From positions 39,807 through 103,806 of the forward strand of contig JBGSPI010000059.1 of the NCBI GenBank assembly GCA_041738715.1: a DNA stretch of 64,000 nucleotides, read 5' to 3'. The notes beneath the pieces were generated by a model that saw only the letters and a list, made by a program, of their open reading frames with translations, was not told the DNA's origin and ran no database searches. Shown in pieces: positions 54,891 to 62,786 of the stretch (within the stretch, counting starts at the first letter, position 1; each line of letters begins with the position of its first letter). The translations under genes and the position numbers were made by a program. The DNA is from Chamaesiphon sp041738715 (GTDB lineage Bacteria; Cyanobacteriota; Cyanobacteriia; Cyanobacteriales; Chamaesiphonaceae).

Positions 54891-55379
54891 CTAGCTCAAA
54901 GAGTTAATTGCATAGTCAAGGTAGGAATTAGCTTCAACCGCAGCATCACCAGACAAACCGTGGTTAGCTTTGATGTACTTGAGAGCTTCAACATACCAGC
55001 TAGGGGATAGGTCAAAAGTTTTGTTGATTTCAGCCAAACCACCCAAGAGGTAGTCATCCATTGGGCCTGTGCCACCAACTACACAGCAGTAAGTAACCAT
55101 GCGGAGGTAGTAGCCGATGTCCCGAACACATTTAGCTTTACCAGTGGCAGTTGCCGCAAAGTTAGGGCCTTGCATGGTAGTGGTGTAAGGGAATTTGCTG
55201 TAAACAGCATTAGCTGCACCAGTAGCTAGGGCATCAGCTTTGGCGGTTAATGCTTTAGCAGCTTCTAAGCTAGCAGCAGCTTGGCGGAACCGGCCAAAAG
55301 CCACTTGAATTTCTGCACTGCTCAAAAAGCGACCTTGTGAATCTGCGGTAGCGACTGCTTCGGTTAATGGAGTTTTCAT
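54891..55379 (-). CDS. cpcA: C-phycocyanin alpha subunit
   Basis: 162 residues, the exact family length. MKTPLTEAVATADSQGRFLSS opens the protein. The single chromophore-binding cysteine (alpha-84) is in GKAKCVRDIGYYLRM, with TYCCVVGGTGPMDDYLL after it. It forms alpha-beta hexamers in phycobilisome rods. It lies 71 bp after cpcB. Whether alpha-84 carries phycocyanobilin or phycoerythrobilin cannot be read from sequence alone. Confidence 0.96.
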   Translation of the reverse strand: MKTPLTEAVATADSQGRFLSSAEIQVAFGRFRQAAASLEAAKALTAKADALATGAANAVYSKFPYTTTMQGPNFAATATGKAKCVRDIGYYLRMVTYCCVVGGTGPMDDYLLGGLAEINKTFDLSPSWYVEALKYIKANHGLSGDAAVEANSYLDYAINSLS

Positions 55380-55450
55380 GATGGTTGAGATTCTGTTGAA
55401 TGAATTGTGGACAATTGTTGTGAAACTTTATTCCAGTGCGACTGGTTTAA

Positions 55451-55969
55451 TTAAGCAACTGCTGCTGCTGCGCGATCGAAGTAACCAGCTACTTCAGCCA
55501 TCAACGCACTACAATCACCATTGGTTACACCATTTTTGTCACCAGCAATTGCTAGAGCAGCATCTTTCATTTTGCTTACGCCAGTTGCTACAGAAGATCC
55601 TGGAGTACCTAGTGCTAAGTAAGTTTCACGGAGTCCATTCAAACAACGGTCGTCTAGTACGGACGCATCACCAGCGAAGATCGCATAAGTTACATACCGG
55701 AGGATGATTTCCATGTCACGCAAACAAGCTGCCATCCGACGGCTGGTGTATGCGTTGCCGCCTGGAGCGATCAAGTTGGGTTGTTCGGCAAACAGTGCGC
55801 GAGCTGCATTTGCGACAATTGCGGAGGAGTTGCTCGTGATCCGGTTAACTGTATCCATCCGTTTGTTGCCATCAGCAACCATGGCTGAGAGTGCATCTAA
55901 CTGAGCCGCGCTAATGTACTGACCTTGAGCATCAGCTTGAGCTACAACTTTGGAAAATCCGTCTAACAT
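55451..55969 (-). CDS. cpcB: C-phycocyanin beta subunit
   Basis: 172 residues. Both bilin cysteines are present: beta-82 in RRMAACLRDMEIILRYVTYA and beta-153 in NGDCSALMAEVAGYFDRAAAAVA. The methylated Asn72 context GGNAYTSRR is typical of phycocyanin. GAGG lies 12 bases before the ATG. It is the first cpc gene, after a leader of about 165 nt if the predicted promoter is right. Confidence 0.96.
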   Translation of the reverse strand: MLDGFSKVVAQADAQGQYISAAQLDALSAMVADGNKRMDTVNRITSNSSAIVANAARALFAEQPNLIAPGGNAYTSRRMAACLRDMEIILRYVTYAIFAGDASVLDDRCLNGLRETYLALGTPGSSVATGVSKMKDAALAIAGDKNGVTNGDCSALMAEVAGYFDRAAAAVA

Positions 55970-56140
55970 ATATTTAATCCTCTATTTTGCGTCTAATAGT
56001 TCGATTTGAAACTGCCCTAATCTATGAGTTTAGAAGGGATTTGTGTGGATCCAACGGTTTCACACAGGCGGTTTCAATTCGCCATTAACCACTTGACTTT
56101 AATTACTCTCAGTCCTGTGGATACTTTTAGGTTTGATATT

Positions 56141-56146
56141 ATTATA
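56141..56146 (-). promoter_or_regulatory. Candidate -10 box of cpcBA
   Basis: The 429-bp gap between pebB and cpcB has a perfect TATAAT on the minus strand here, but no consensus -35 at 17 bp. A start near 56134 would give a 165-nt leader. The gap holds no gene. Confidence 0.4.
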
Positions 56147-56398
56147 AGAGCGTCTCACAAGTTCATACCAGTTTTGCTGGGCGATCGCGTGTTACGTCTT
56201 CAACCTGATATCTTAAATTTATACAATGTTTCGTGAACTATTTATCCGTTTCAATCATCTTTGTCACAAACGTTAATAATCCTGACCCAGCAGCATTTTT
56301 ACGCTGATTGATTGGTACCATAGTTACACCACTTTTGGCGATGAGAGTCGAGATCTGGGACAATTACTACAATAAGTTGCATTGCACGACTCCGATCG

Positions 56399-57148
56399 TT
56401 AGCTAACACCCACATTCAACTTGCGTTCTAAGTCGAATAAGAAACCGTGGATGTACTCTTCCGTCCACTCTTCGCCATAGAACCGCTTGAGCATTCCTCT
56501 AGCGGGATCTTTTTCGGATCTGTAGCGGACATAACTTAATTGTGCTGCTTGAATCTCCTCTAATCGTTGGGGGTCTTCAATTGGCTCGGCTCGATCGACA
56601 AAATCAAGATATGCACTCAGATAGTCTTTAAACGCCGCAAAGACATGGGTTTTGACTGTTTCAGTTGCCTGGGGACGAGTCCAGAGAAAGGCTGGCGAAA
56701 AGAATGGACGAGCTTCATCAGGAAAATCACCACCCCAAGGTAAATGAGTCTGATATTGGTGAAACATCGGTAAGATCGGCGTAGTAAATCGCTCTTGATA
56801 GGCTGGATCTTCAGCAAATAATGGCTGCATATCGATCGCGATCAGATGTCCGCCAGGGAGTGTGACCAAATCTCCCCCAAAAAAGGGCAAATCATAGTTG
56901 AGATCGGGGAAAATCACAAAATTAAGCACTTGCAATGATGCTCCACCCTGAACGTGTGCAGCCCGAATTTGCCGAAGTTTGGGAGATTTGAAGGCATAGC
57001 TGGTGGTAAGCACTTCAGCTTGTTTGTCGCCTTTTCCCGCGATCGCACTTTGACGATCAAATCCGGCGGGGATGGGATAATCACTCAGATCTAATCGCGA
57101 TTTGAGATACTTGATCGCGTAATCGAGAAACGGCTCGTATAAAGTCAT
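56399..57148 (-). CDS. pebB: Phycoerythrobilin:ferredoxin oxidoreductase
   Basis: It reduces 15,16-dihydrobiliverdin to phycoerythrobilin with ferredoxin electrons. 249 residues of the FDBR family. MTLYEPFLDYAIKYLKSRLDL, AHVQGGASLQVLNFVIFPDLNYDLPFFGGDLVTLPGGHLIAIDMQPL and the C-terminal YGEEWTEEYIHGFLFDLERKL identify PebB rather than PebA. It is separated from pebA by 19 bp and from cpcB by 429 bp. Confidence 0.94.
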   Translation of the reverse strand: MTLYEPFLDYAIKYLKSRLDLSDYPIPAGFDRQSAIAGKGDKQAEVLTTSYAFKSPKLRQIRAAHVQGGASLQVLNFVIFPDLNYDLPFFGGDLVTLPGGHLIAIDMQPLFAEDPAYQERFTTPILPMFHQYQTHLPWGGDFPDEARPFFSPAFLWTRPQATETVKTHVFAAFKDYLSAYLDFVDRAEPIEDPQRLEEIQAAQLSYVRYRSEKDPARGMLKRFYGEEWTEEYIHGFLFDLERKLNVGVS

Positions 57149-57167
57149 CGATCTAAATTCTTACCTA

Positions 57168-57896
57168 TTACTTATGACTGATCGCGAGTTGTTTGGCATC
57201 CTCAAATAAGAACTCGTGGAGAAACCGTTCCGCCCATTCCTGGCCAAAATAGCTGCTAAATAATCCCGAAGCTGGGTCTCGTTCAGCACTATAGCAATCA
57301 TAGTCTTTCTGTGCTTTGACAATCCGCTGAATATCTGCGGTTGCGGTGAGCGGTTCGGCTCGATCGATTGTCTGCCAGTAGAGATTGAGATAATCTTTAA
57401 AGGCTTCTAATAGGCGAGTTGAAACAGTTTCAACATCAGTCTTGGCAAAGAGCAGGTATTTGGAGAAGTACTGATTAGCATCATAGAACTTCATCTCCAG
57501 ATCCTGGGATAGATCTGGGTAGCGATCGTGTAAAAATTTCAGTGGTTCAATATACTTGGCTTGATAATCTGCATCTTGAAATAGCGGCTGAAAGTCAAGG
57601 ACAACTAAGTTTTTGACTTTACCAAAGGAGAGAAAATCTAAGCCCAAGAGGGGTATATCATACTGATAACTGGGATAAATAACGCTGTTGAAAATTTGGG
57701 CACTTGCGCCAGCATCAATATACGTATAGCGAATTTTGCGTAATTGGGGACACTGATAACACCAGCTTTGGATTGTTGCTGGGCTTTTCCCGCGATCGCT
57801 GATGTTTAGCTCCAAACCAACTGGAATATCCCGTTTCTGTAAATCGAATTTGGTCGTCAGTTCACTTTCTAAGTGTTCTAAAAATGGCTGATACAT
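57168..57896 (-). CDS. pebA: 15,16-dihydrobiliverdin:ferredoxin oxidoreductase
   Basis: It makes the first two-electron reduction of biliverdin IXa on the route to phycoerythrobilin and passes the intermediate to PebB. 242 residues: MYQPFLEHLESELTTKFDLQ, YTYIDAGASAQIFNSVIYPSYQYDIPLLGLDFLSFGKVKNLVVLDFQPLFQD and SYFGQEWAERFLHEFLFED. It is first in the pebAB pair. The presence of the pair implies phycoerythrobilin-containing antenna proteins. Confidence 0.94.
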   Translation of the reverse strand: MYQPFLEHLESELTTKFDLQKRDIPVGLELNISDRGKSPATIQSWCYQCPQLRKIRYTYIDAGASAQIFNSVIYPSYQYDIPLLGLDFLSFGKVKNLVVLDFQPLFQDADYQAKYIEPLKFLHDRYPDLSQDLEMKFYDANQYFSKYLLFAKTDVETVSTRLLEAFKDYLNLYWQTIDRAEPLTATADIQRIVKAQKDYDCYSAERDPASGLFSSYFGQEWAERFLHEFLFEDAKQLAISHK

Positions 57897-58382
57897 AAAT
57901 GATTGACTAGAAATCGATTTTTTCCACGATACAGGTTTCCACTTGAGACTGTCTCCAATCCTGAGAAGGAAGCAATAAATTGTAATAATTGGGGACTAGG
58001 GATTAGGAATTAGGAATTAGGAATACCCCTGTTAAGGTGAATTTTTGTACTAATCGACCGCCGCTAGGCGGCGCGCAAGCTTCGACGAACTTGTGCCTTG
58101 AGAGTCATAGCTTCAAGTTTGCGCCCAGGGGAGGGTGTCTGCACAATCAATCAGGATTAACACCAGCTAAACCCTACCCCGCAGCCATTAGGTGAAAGCA
58201 ATGCACAAGCCACAAAGTAAAAACAACCAAAATACGCAGGGGAGTTTGAGGGGCGGCGTTCCGCCCCTCAACGGGGGGTCTGGGGGTCGGAACCCCCAGA
58301 TCTCCGGTTCCACACACTATTAATCTCCATAGTAAAGACACTCTTCATACAGTACAAAAAGTCACCTTACTAGAAATAACCC
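57897..58382. repeat. Repeat-rich gap upstream of pebA
   Basis: About 490 bp without a gene. It holds TTAGGAA heptamers (58001-58024), a CCGCC/GGCGG palindrome near 58058, a perfect hairpin GAGGGGCGG-CGTT-CCGCCCCTC (58248-58269) and another, TCTGGGGGT-CGGA-ACCCCCAGA (58279-58300). The pebA promoter should lie near 57900-58050. Confidence 0.7.
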
Positions 58383-58964
58383 CTAAACCCTAGCCAGATT
58401 CCTTTCCACCATTGCTGCCAAGCTCTCATCAGAAAGACAACGACGTTCCGAACAATAGGTAGTGAGATTTACGCCATTGATCATTCTGACACTGCTCACC
58501 CGAACGCGAAAATCATCGGTGATAAACCAACATCTTTCCTGCCCTTGATTATTGTCATACTCAGTATCGATCGTCAAAACACCATCGCGTCCAAACCAAT
58601 AGCGAGAAATAACCGGAATTTTTTCAACATAACCGCGATCGCGAATTAATTTACCCGATAGTTTACTGTCGTCATCGGGGACATCAATTAGTACTGCCCC
58701 ATAATCAGGATTAGGTGGCTCCTCTTCCAAATTATTTTGCCACATAAATCTTGCTCCACCCATTGCCCGCGCCGGATCGATCGATTGTTGTTCGCAGATA
58801 GCTACAACTTTTGGCTCATGAGGTTCAATGACTTGAATAATTAGATTGGATTCACCAGACTCATCATCGACAAGATCGAAGTGATGCACTGCTCTAAGCG
58901 TCAGCCAAGTTCCTGCGCTCTTCCGAAAGAAGTCCATCATCGTCATCGGTGGAGTTAGTGTCAT
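58383..58964 (-). CDS. S-type phycobiliprotein lyase (CpcS/CpeS family)
   Basis: 193 residues, lipocalin-like bilin lyase that loads chromophores on Cys-82/84 positions. MMDFFRKSAGTWLTLRAVHHFD is the family N-terminus. GGARFMWQNN, KLIRDRGYVEKIPVISRYWFGRDGVLTIDTEYDNNQGQERCWFI and YCSERRC follow. I cannot decide between CpcS, CpcU and CpeS subgroups. The ATG may instead be one of the internal Met codons at 7, 9 or 10. It lies upstream of pebAB on the same strand across the repeat-rich gap. Confidence 0.85.
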   Translation of the reverse strand: MTLTPPMTMMDFFRKSAGTWLTLRAVHHFDLVDDESGESNLIIQVIEPHEPKVVAICEQQSIDPARAMGGARFMWQNNLEEEPPNPDYGAVLIDVPDDDSKLSGKLIRDRGYVEKIPVISRYWFGRDGVLTIDTEYDNNQGQERCWFITDDFRVRVSSVRMINGVNLTTYCSERRCLSDESLAAMVERNLARV

Positions 58965-59030
58965 GGTTGTATCCTGGGTCGTGCGGGTTTATGATAAATT
59001 CGATCGATCTAAATTATATCTAAAGCAACC

Positions 59031-59840
59031 GTGAAGAATTTGCCCACCACACCACCGGAAATTCTAGCAGCGATCCAGGCTGGTCGATCGCTGGTAGATC
59101 TAGATTTATATCAAATCGATCTCAGTGGTACCGATTTAAGTGGAGCCAATCTCGCTGGTACAAATCCGATTGGGGCTAATTTTATGGGAGCTAACCTCAG
59201 TGGTGCCGATTTAAGTAATGCTGATTTGCGCGGTGTCAATTTCACTAATGCCAATCTTAGCGGTGTTAATTTGACCAAAGCATATCTAAATCGGGCTGAA
59301 CTGTACAATACTAATTTAACTGAAGCAAATCTAACCGATGCAAAATTACAGGTAGCACGGTACAATCGAGAGACGATTTGGCCAGAGGGATTTGCCTACA
59401 AATCATCAGGGGCGATCGGCCCAGGTGCTATGCTCAATGGGGCTTATCTGAATACGGCTGGTTTACGTAATGCCGATCTCAGTGGAGCAAACTTACTGGG
59501 AAGTTATCTCAGTGGCGCTGACTTGACTGGTGCAAATCTGCAAAATGTGCGTTTGAGTGGTGCAACATTAAAATTTGCCTTTCTGACAGGAGCCTCTTTG
59601 CGAAATGCTCGGATGAATGGGGTTGATTTACAAGGTGCAGATCTCCGGGCTGCTGATTTGAGTGGGATCGAAATCGAGCATGTCACCAGTATTGCTGGGG
59701 CAGATTTTAGTCAGGTACAGGGACTAAGTACAGGGATTCGATCGATGCTGTTAGGGCGTTCTGCTGCTGAACTGGATGTTTGGAATGCCTTCACCCGACG
59801 GACAACAAGACAGAGTTTAACTCTACTTCAAGTCGAGTAG
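59031..59840 (+). CDS. Pentapeptide repeat protein
   Basis: 269 residues from a GTG start. About 30 A(D/N)LXX-type repeats in two blocks (about 25-110 and 140-230) should form right-handed quadrilateral beta-helices. A gap at about 111-135 (YNRETIWPEGFAYKSSG) separates them. No membrane segment. Function unknown, as for most cyanobacterial members. It overlaps the 3' end of the convergent GIY-YIG gene by 18 bp. Confidence 0.88.
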   Translation: MKNLPTTPPEILAAIQAGRSLVDLDLYQIDLSGTDLSGANLAGTNPIGANFMGANLSGADLSNADLRGVNFTNANLSGVNLTKAYLNRAELYNTNLTEANLTDAKLQVARYNRETIWPEGFAYKSSGAIGPGAMLNGAYLNTAGLRNADLSGANLLGSYLSGADLTGANLQNVRLSGATLKFAFLTGASLRNARMNGVDLQGADLRAADLSGIEIEHVTSIAGADFSQVQGLSTGIRSMLLGRSAAELDVWNAFTRRTTRQSLTLLQVE

Positions 59841-60362
59841 TCCTTGTTCTTTTAATTTCGGATTAAATCTAATTTCTGTTTGGACACCGCGTTGTTTGAG
59901 TTTAGTTAAAATGGTTTCTTCAACACGTCTAGCTACTTGCTTGAGTAACTTGATTTGAGCGACACCATCGAGATCGTCAAAACTTGCTCTTTCGGCGGGT
60001 GTCATCGCATAATTGGTATCGATCGGGTCTAGCCAAGTTGAACTAGCTGCACCATTTCCCACAGGTACACTGCCATTTTCCTCAATCCAAGCCGTCTTGA
60101 CACCTTCGAGAAATGTGCGATTTGGCCGATCAATTGTAGTAATTTTGATCCAATAGCAATCTTCCGGTTGTCTGACGAGATGTTGTTTGAGACTTAAATA
60201 AATGTCGCGGGAATAACCGACAAATTGTAATGCTTGCTCTCGATCGAAAATAGCATAGATGCCGATCGATCCTTGCAACTCGGTAGGCAATTCTCCGGCA
60301 TCGTTAATATATGCTAAAAACTCCAAGCTTGCTAAAGTTGGTAGATCGGTAGTCGATGTCAT
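59823..60362 (-). CDS. GIY-YIG domain protein
   Basis: 179 residues. The nuclease-like core begins GSIGIYAIFDREQALQFVGYSRDIYLSLKQHL, a GIY-YIG variant in which the second motif reads FVGYS. WLDPIDTNYAMTPAERASFDD and a basic coiled tail follow. Similar single-domain proteins occur in cyanobacteria and plastids; the activity is unproven. It directly follows the 110-residue gene with a three-base gap, so they form an operon. Confidence 0.8.
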   Translation of the reverse strand: MTSTTDLPTLASLEFLAYINDAGELPTELQGSIGIYAIFDREQALQFVGYSRDIYLSLKQHLVRQPEDCYWIKITTIDRPNRTFLEGVKTAWIEENGSVPVGNGAASSTWLDPIDTNYAMTPAERASFDDLDGVAQIKLLKQVARRVEETILTKLKQRGVQTEIRFNPKLKEQGLLDLK

Positions 60363-60365
60363 GGG

Positions 60366-60698
60366 TTAGAGATCGGGGTTTTCCTTATGATAAATAGCAC
60401 ACAGGCGGCTAGGTTGAAAAATCTTGGCAGCAAACATGAAATTGGGCGGAACATTAATAATTAAATATTCAGGCGATCCTTGATATTGCTCAAATTCAGC
60501 GGGCATTCCCTTGGGAGTACCTGGGCTATAAGGGACAGGCTGAAACAATTTTTCGGTAAATTCTACTGTTCTAGATTCAGCTTGATCGGCAACTTGCTGA
60601 AGAAATTTTTCGCCTTTTAGTAACCCAAATAAAATTTCCTGGGCGGACGGATCAAGTGTAAAACCACCATCAAAGTTTTCAATTACTTTTATCTTCAT
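60366..60698 (-). CDS. Hypothetical protein coupled to the GIY-YIG gene
   Basis: 110 residues, not recognised. It begins MKIKVIENFDGGFTLDP and has a loop rich in Pro and Gly (PVPYSPGTPKGMPAEF), then FMFAAKIFQPSRLCAIYHK. No signal peptide or membrane segment. Its three-base spacing to the GIY-YIG gene argues for a functional link. Confidence 0.55.
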   Translation of the reverse strand: MKIKVIENFDGGFTLDPSAQEILFGLLKGEKFLQQVADQAESRTVEFTEKLFQPVPYSPGTPKGMPAEFEQYQGSPEYLIINVPPNFMFAAKIFQPSRLCAIYHKENPDL

Positions 60699-60726
60699 GG
60701 GTAAGTAAATTGGAGATTATTGGTGG

Positions 60727-60789
60727 TTAGGGCGGGTTTTGTGCTTAATTTATGGTGCTAATCTGGTTAGTTACCTAAACCCGCCCCTA
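60727..60789. repeat. Inverted repeat GGGCGGGTTT...AAACCCGCCC
   Basis: GGGCGGGTTT (60730-60739) and AAACCCGCCC (60777-60786) form an inverted repeat, extended by TAG/CTA at the outside. It lies between frr and the 110-residue gene. It could be a small palindromic element and act as the pyrH-frr terminator. Confidence 0.6.
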
Positions 60790-60815
60790 CGGATTTGCTT
60801 AATTATAGATATCGA

Positions 60816-61364
60816 TTAGACTGTGAGAATATCTTTCTCTTTTTCAGATAAAACCTGCTCCACTTTTGCCGCGTATTTATCAGTTAATTTCTGAATTTTA
60901 TCTTGGAGATCCTTTGATTCATCTTCAGAAATTTCGCTGGCTTTTTCTTGCTTCTTGACATAATCGATCGCATCACGCCGGATATTGCGGATGGAAATTT
61001 TGCCTTCTTCAGCATATTTACCAGCCTGCTTGACAAATTCCTTCCGGCGTTCGCCTGTCAGTGGGGGAATATTTAACCGAATCGTCGAACCATCATTATT
61101 GGGAGTCAAGCCAATATCTGAGAGCGAAATTGCCTTCTCAATTGTACTCATACTACTTCGATCGAATGGTTGAATCGTAATCGTCGTGGCATCGGGCGTA
61201 CCAATATTCGCCAAAGCCTTAAGTGGGGTTGGCGTACCATAGTAATCGATCGTCACCCGATCGAGTAAACTCGTACTTGCCCGTCCCGTCCGAATCGTAT
61301 TAAACGATCTTTGAGTGGCTTCAACAGCCTTCTGCATGTGACCTTCGACATCAGCAAACTTCAC
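60816..61364 (-). CDS. frr: Ribosome recycling factor
   Basis: 182 residues, with EF-G it splits post-termination ribosomes. Markers: HMQKAVEATQRSFNTIRTGRAS, LLDRVTIDYYGTPTPLKALANIGTPDATTITIQPFD and IRNIRRDAIDYVKK. It overlaps the end of pyrH by 14 bp, the normal gene pair. Confidence 0.96.
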   Translation of the reverse strand: MKFADVEGHMQKAVEATQRSFNTIRTGRASTSLLDRVTIDYYGTPTPLKALANIGTPDATTITIQPFDRSSMSTIEKAISLSDIGLTPNNDGSTIRLNIPPLTGERRKEFVKQAGKYAEEGKISIRNIRRDAIDYVKKQEKASEISEDESKDLQDKIQKLTDKYAAKVEQVLSEKEKDILTV

Positions 61365-62079
61365 AAGAACCTCCTACAAATGTACCAATTGTTTCACCCG
61401 CTACCACCCGTTGGATGTTACCCCGTTCAAATAGATCGAACACGATAATCGGAATATTATTTTCCCGACACATCGCAATGGCCGTACTATCCATCACCCG
61501 TAAGTCTTGATTAAGGACGTAACTAAAGGTGAGACTCACAAAGCGTTTGGCTTCAGGATTGAGTTTAGGATCGGAGTCGTATACACCATCGACTTTGGTA
61601 GCCTTAAAAATTACATTAGCATCGATTTCGGCTGCGCGGAGCGCGGCTGCGGTATCGGTTGTAAAGAAGGGATTACCAGAACCTGCGCCAAAGATCACCA
61701 CCCGCCCTTTTTCCAGGTGACGGATAGCGCGACGACGGATATAGGGTTCAGCAACTTCCTGCATCGCGATCGCTGTTTGAACTCTGGTGGGCACCCCTTT
61801 CTGTTCTAGCGCATCTTGGAGGGTGATTGCATTCATCACCGTCGCAATCATCCCTACATAGTCTGCTGTTGCCCGATCCATGCCTTGTGCAGAAGCTTTG
61901 ACACCCCGAAAAATATTTCCGCCACCGACGACGATGGCAACTTGGACACCAGTAGCAACGACTTCGGATACTTCTTGAGCAATTGCTTGAACGATCGTCG
62001 GATCGATGCCGTAGCCGAGGTCGCCCATTAGGGCTTCACCACTCAACTTGAGCAATACTCGTTGGTAAGTCGTCCCCAT
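61351..62079 (-). CDS. pyrH: Uridylate kinase (UMP kinase)
   Basis: 242 residues phosphorylating UMP to UDP. QRVLLKLSGEALMGDLGYGID, VVGGGNIFRGV, YVGMIATVMNAITLQDALE and FKATKVDGVYDSDPKLNPEA match the amino-acid kinase family member PyrH. It is overlapped by frr at its 3' end. A short gap separates it from the truncated CBS gene. Confidence 0.96.
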   Translation of the reverse strand: MGTTYQRVLLKLSGEALMGDLGYGIDPTIVQAIAQEVSEVVATGVQVAIVVGGGNIFRGVKASAQGMDRATADYVGMIATVMNAITLQDALEQKGVPTRVQTAIAMQEVAEPYIRRRAIRHLEKGRVVIFGAGSGNPFFTTDTAAALRAAEIDANVIFKATKVDGVYDSDPKLNPEAKRFVSLTFSYVLNQDLRVMDSTAIAMCRENNIPIIVFDLFERGNIQRVVAGETIGTFVGGSCEVC

Positions 62080-62149
62080 GCTATTTATCTTCTCAACTCA
62101 AATTTTCTCCCATTCAGAATACCAGGAAACGGCGATCGCGTGTTGGTAA

Positions 62150-62578
62150 CTATACCGAGATATCAAATAAACTACCAATTTTTTGCAGATCGGCGATCGC
62201 CAGTTGAAGATAAAACTGCTGCCGCTCTCTGGAGAGATCCCGCATATCGGCTAAATGTTGCAGATTAACTTGCATATCTGTCAATAATTGTTTGAGGTCG
62301 GATTCAACATGTTCTCGATCCTGTGTTCCATGATGACAGGTGAAGTCACTCACTGTTTGTTGAATTGCTTTGAGGATCGCTTGATGCTCGCTCGAATCGA
62401 AAACACGCAATAAGTTAGTCTGAGTAATAATGCCGATTTTCGCTCCGCCAGCCCAAGATACAACCAATCGCTGTACACCTCGTCGCTGCATTTCTTCATG
62501 GGCAGACCAGAGAGAGTCATCAGGGTGCAAAAGATACAATGGACTACTCATCACATCACCAGCCAAGGTTTCACTCAC
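62150..62578 (-). CDS. CBS-domain protein, probably missing its 5' part
   Basis: 142 residues starting at GTG. LAGDVMSSPLYLLHPDDSLWSAHEEMQRRGVQRLVVSWAGGAKIGIITQTNLLRVFD is one CBS motif, followed by a helical tail. In the cyanobacterial proteins I recall, this motif is the second of a CBS pair and is followed by sensor domains. Here the upstream part is absent and a TnpB element begins just beyond the start codon, so this looks like a remnant, perhaps still translated. Confidence 0.6.
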   Translation of the reverse strand: MSETLAGDVMSSPLYLLHPDDSLWSAHEEMQRRGVQRLVVSWAGGAKIGIITQTNLLRVFDSSEHQAILKAIQQTVSDFTCHHGTQDREHVESDLKQLLTDMQVNLQHLADMRDLSRERQQFYLQLAIADLQKIGSLFDISV

Positions 62579-62732
62579 ATTTAACTATACAGGCGGGAAG
62601 TCCCGCGCTCTATCCGCTTTGGATGAGCGTCGGGATGAAAGCCGAGCGAAGCGACGATTACCCGCTCGACAAACCCGACAATCGGCGATCTCGGAAGGAG
62701 AGCGGGCATGAGGAGATGAGCAACTTTCTTGC

Positions 62733-62761
62733 TTGTCCAATGGCTTGTTTTGTGTTATCAT
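62733..62761 (+). promoter_or_regulatory. Candidate tnpB promoter
   Basis: TTGTCC at 62733-62738 and TATCAT at 62756-62761 are spaced 17 bp. Transcription near 62768 would favour ATG 62787 as the tnpB start. Confidence 0.35.
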
Positions 62762-62786
62762 GAAAGTAATTAGTGATAAACTTTCG

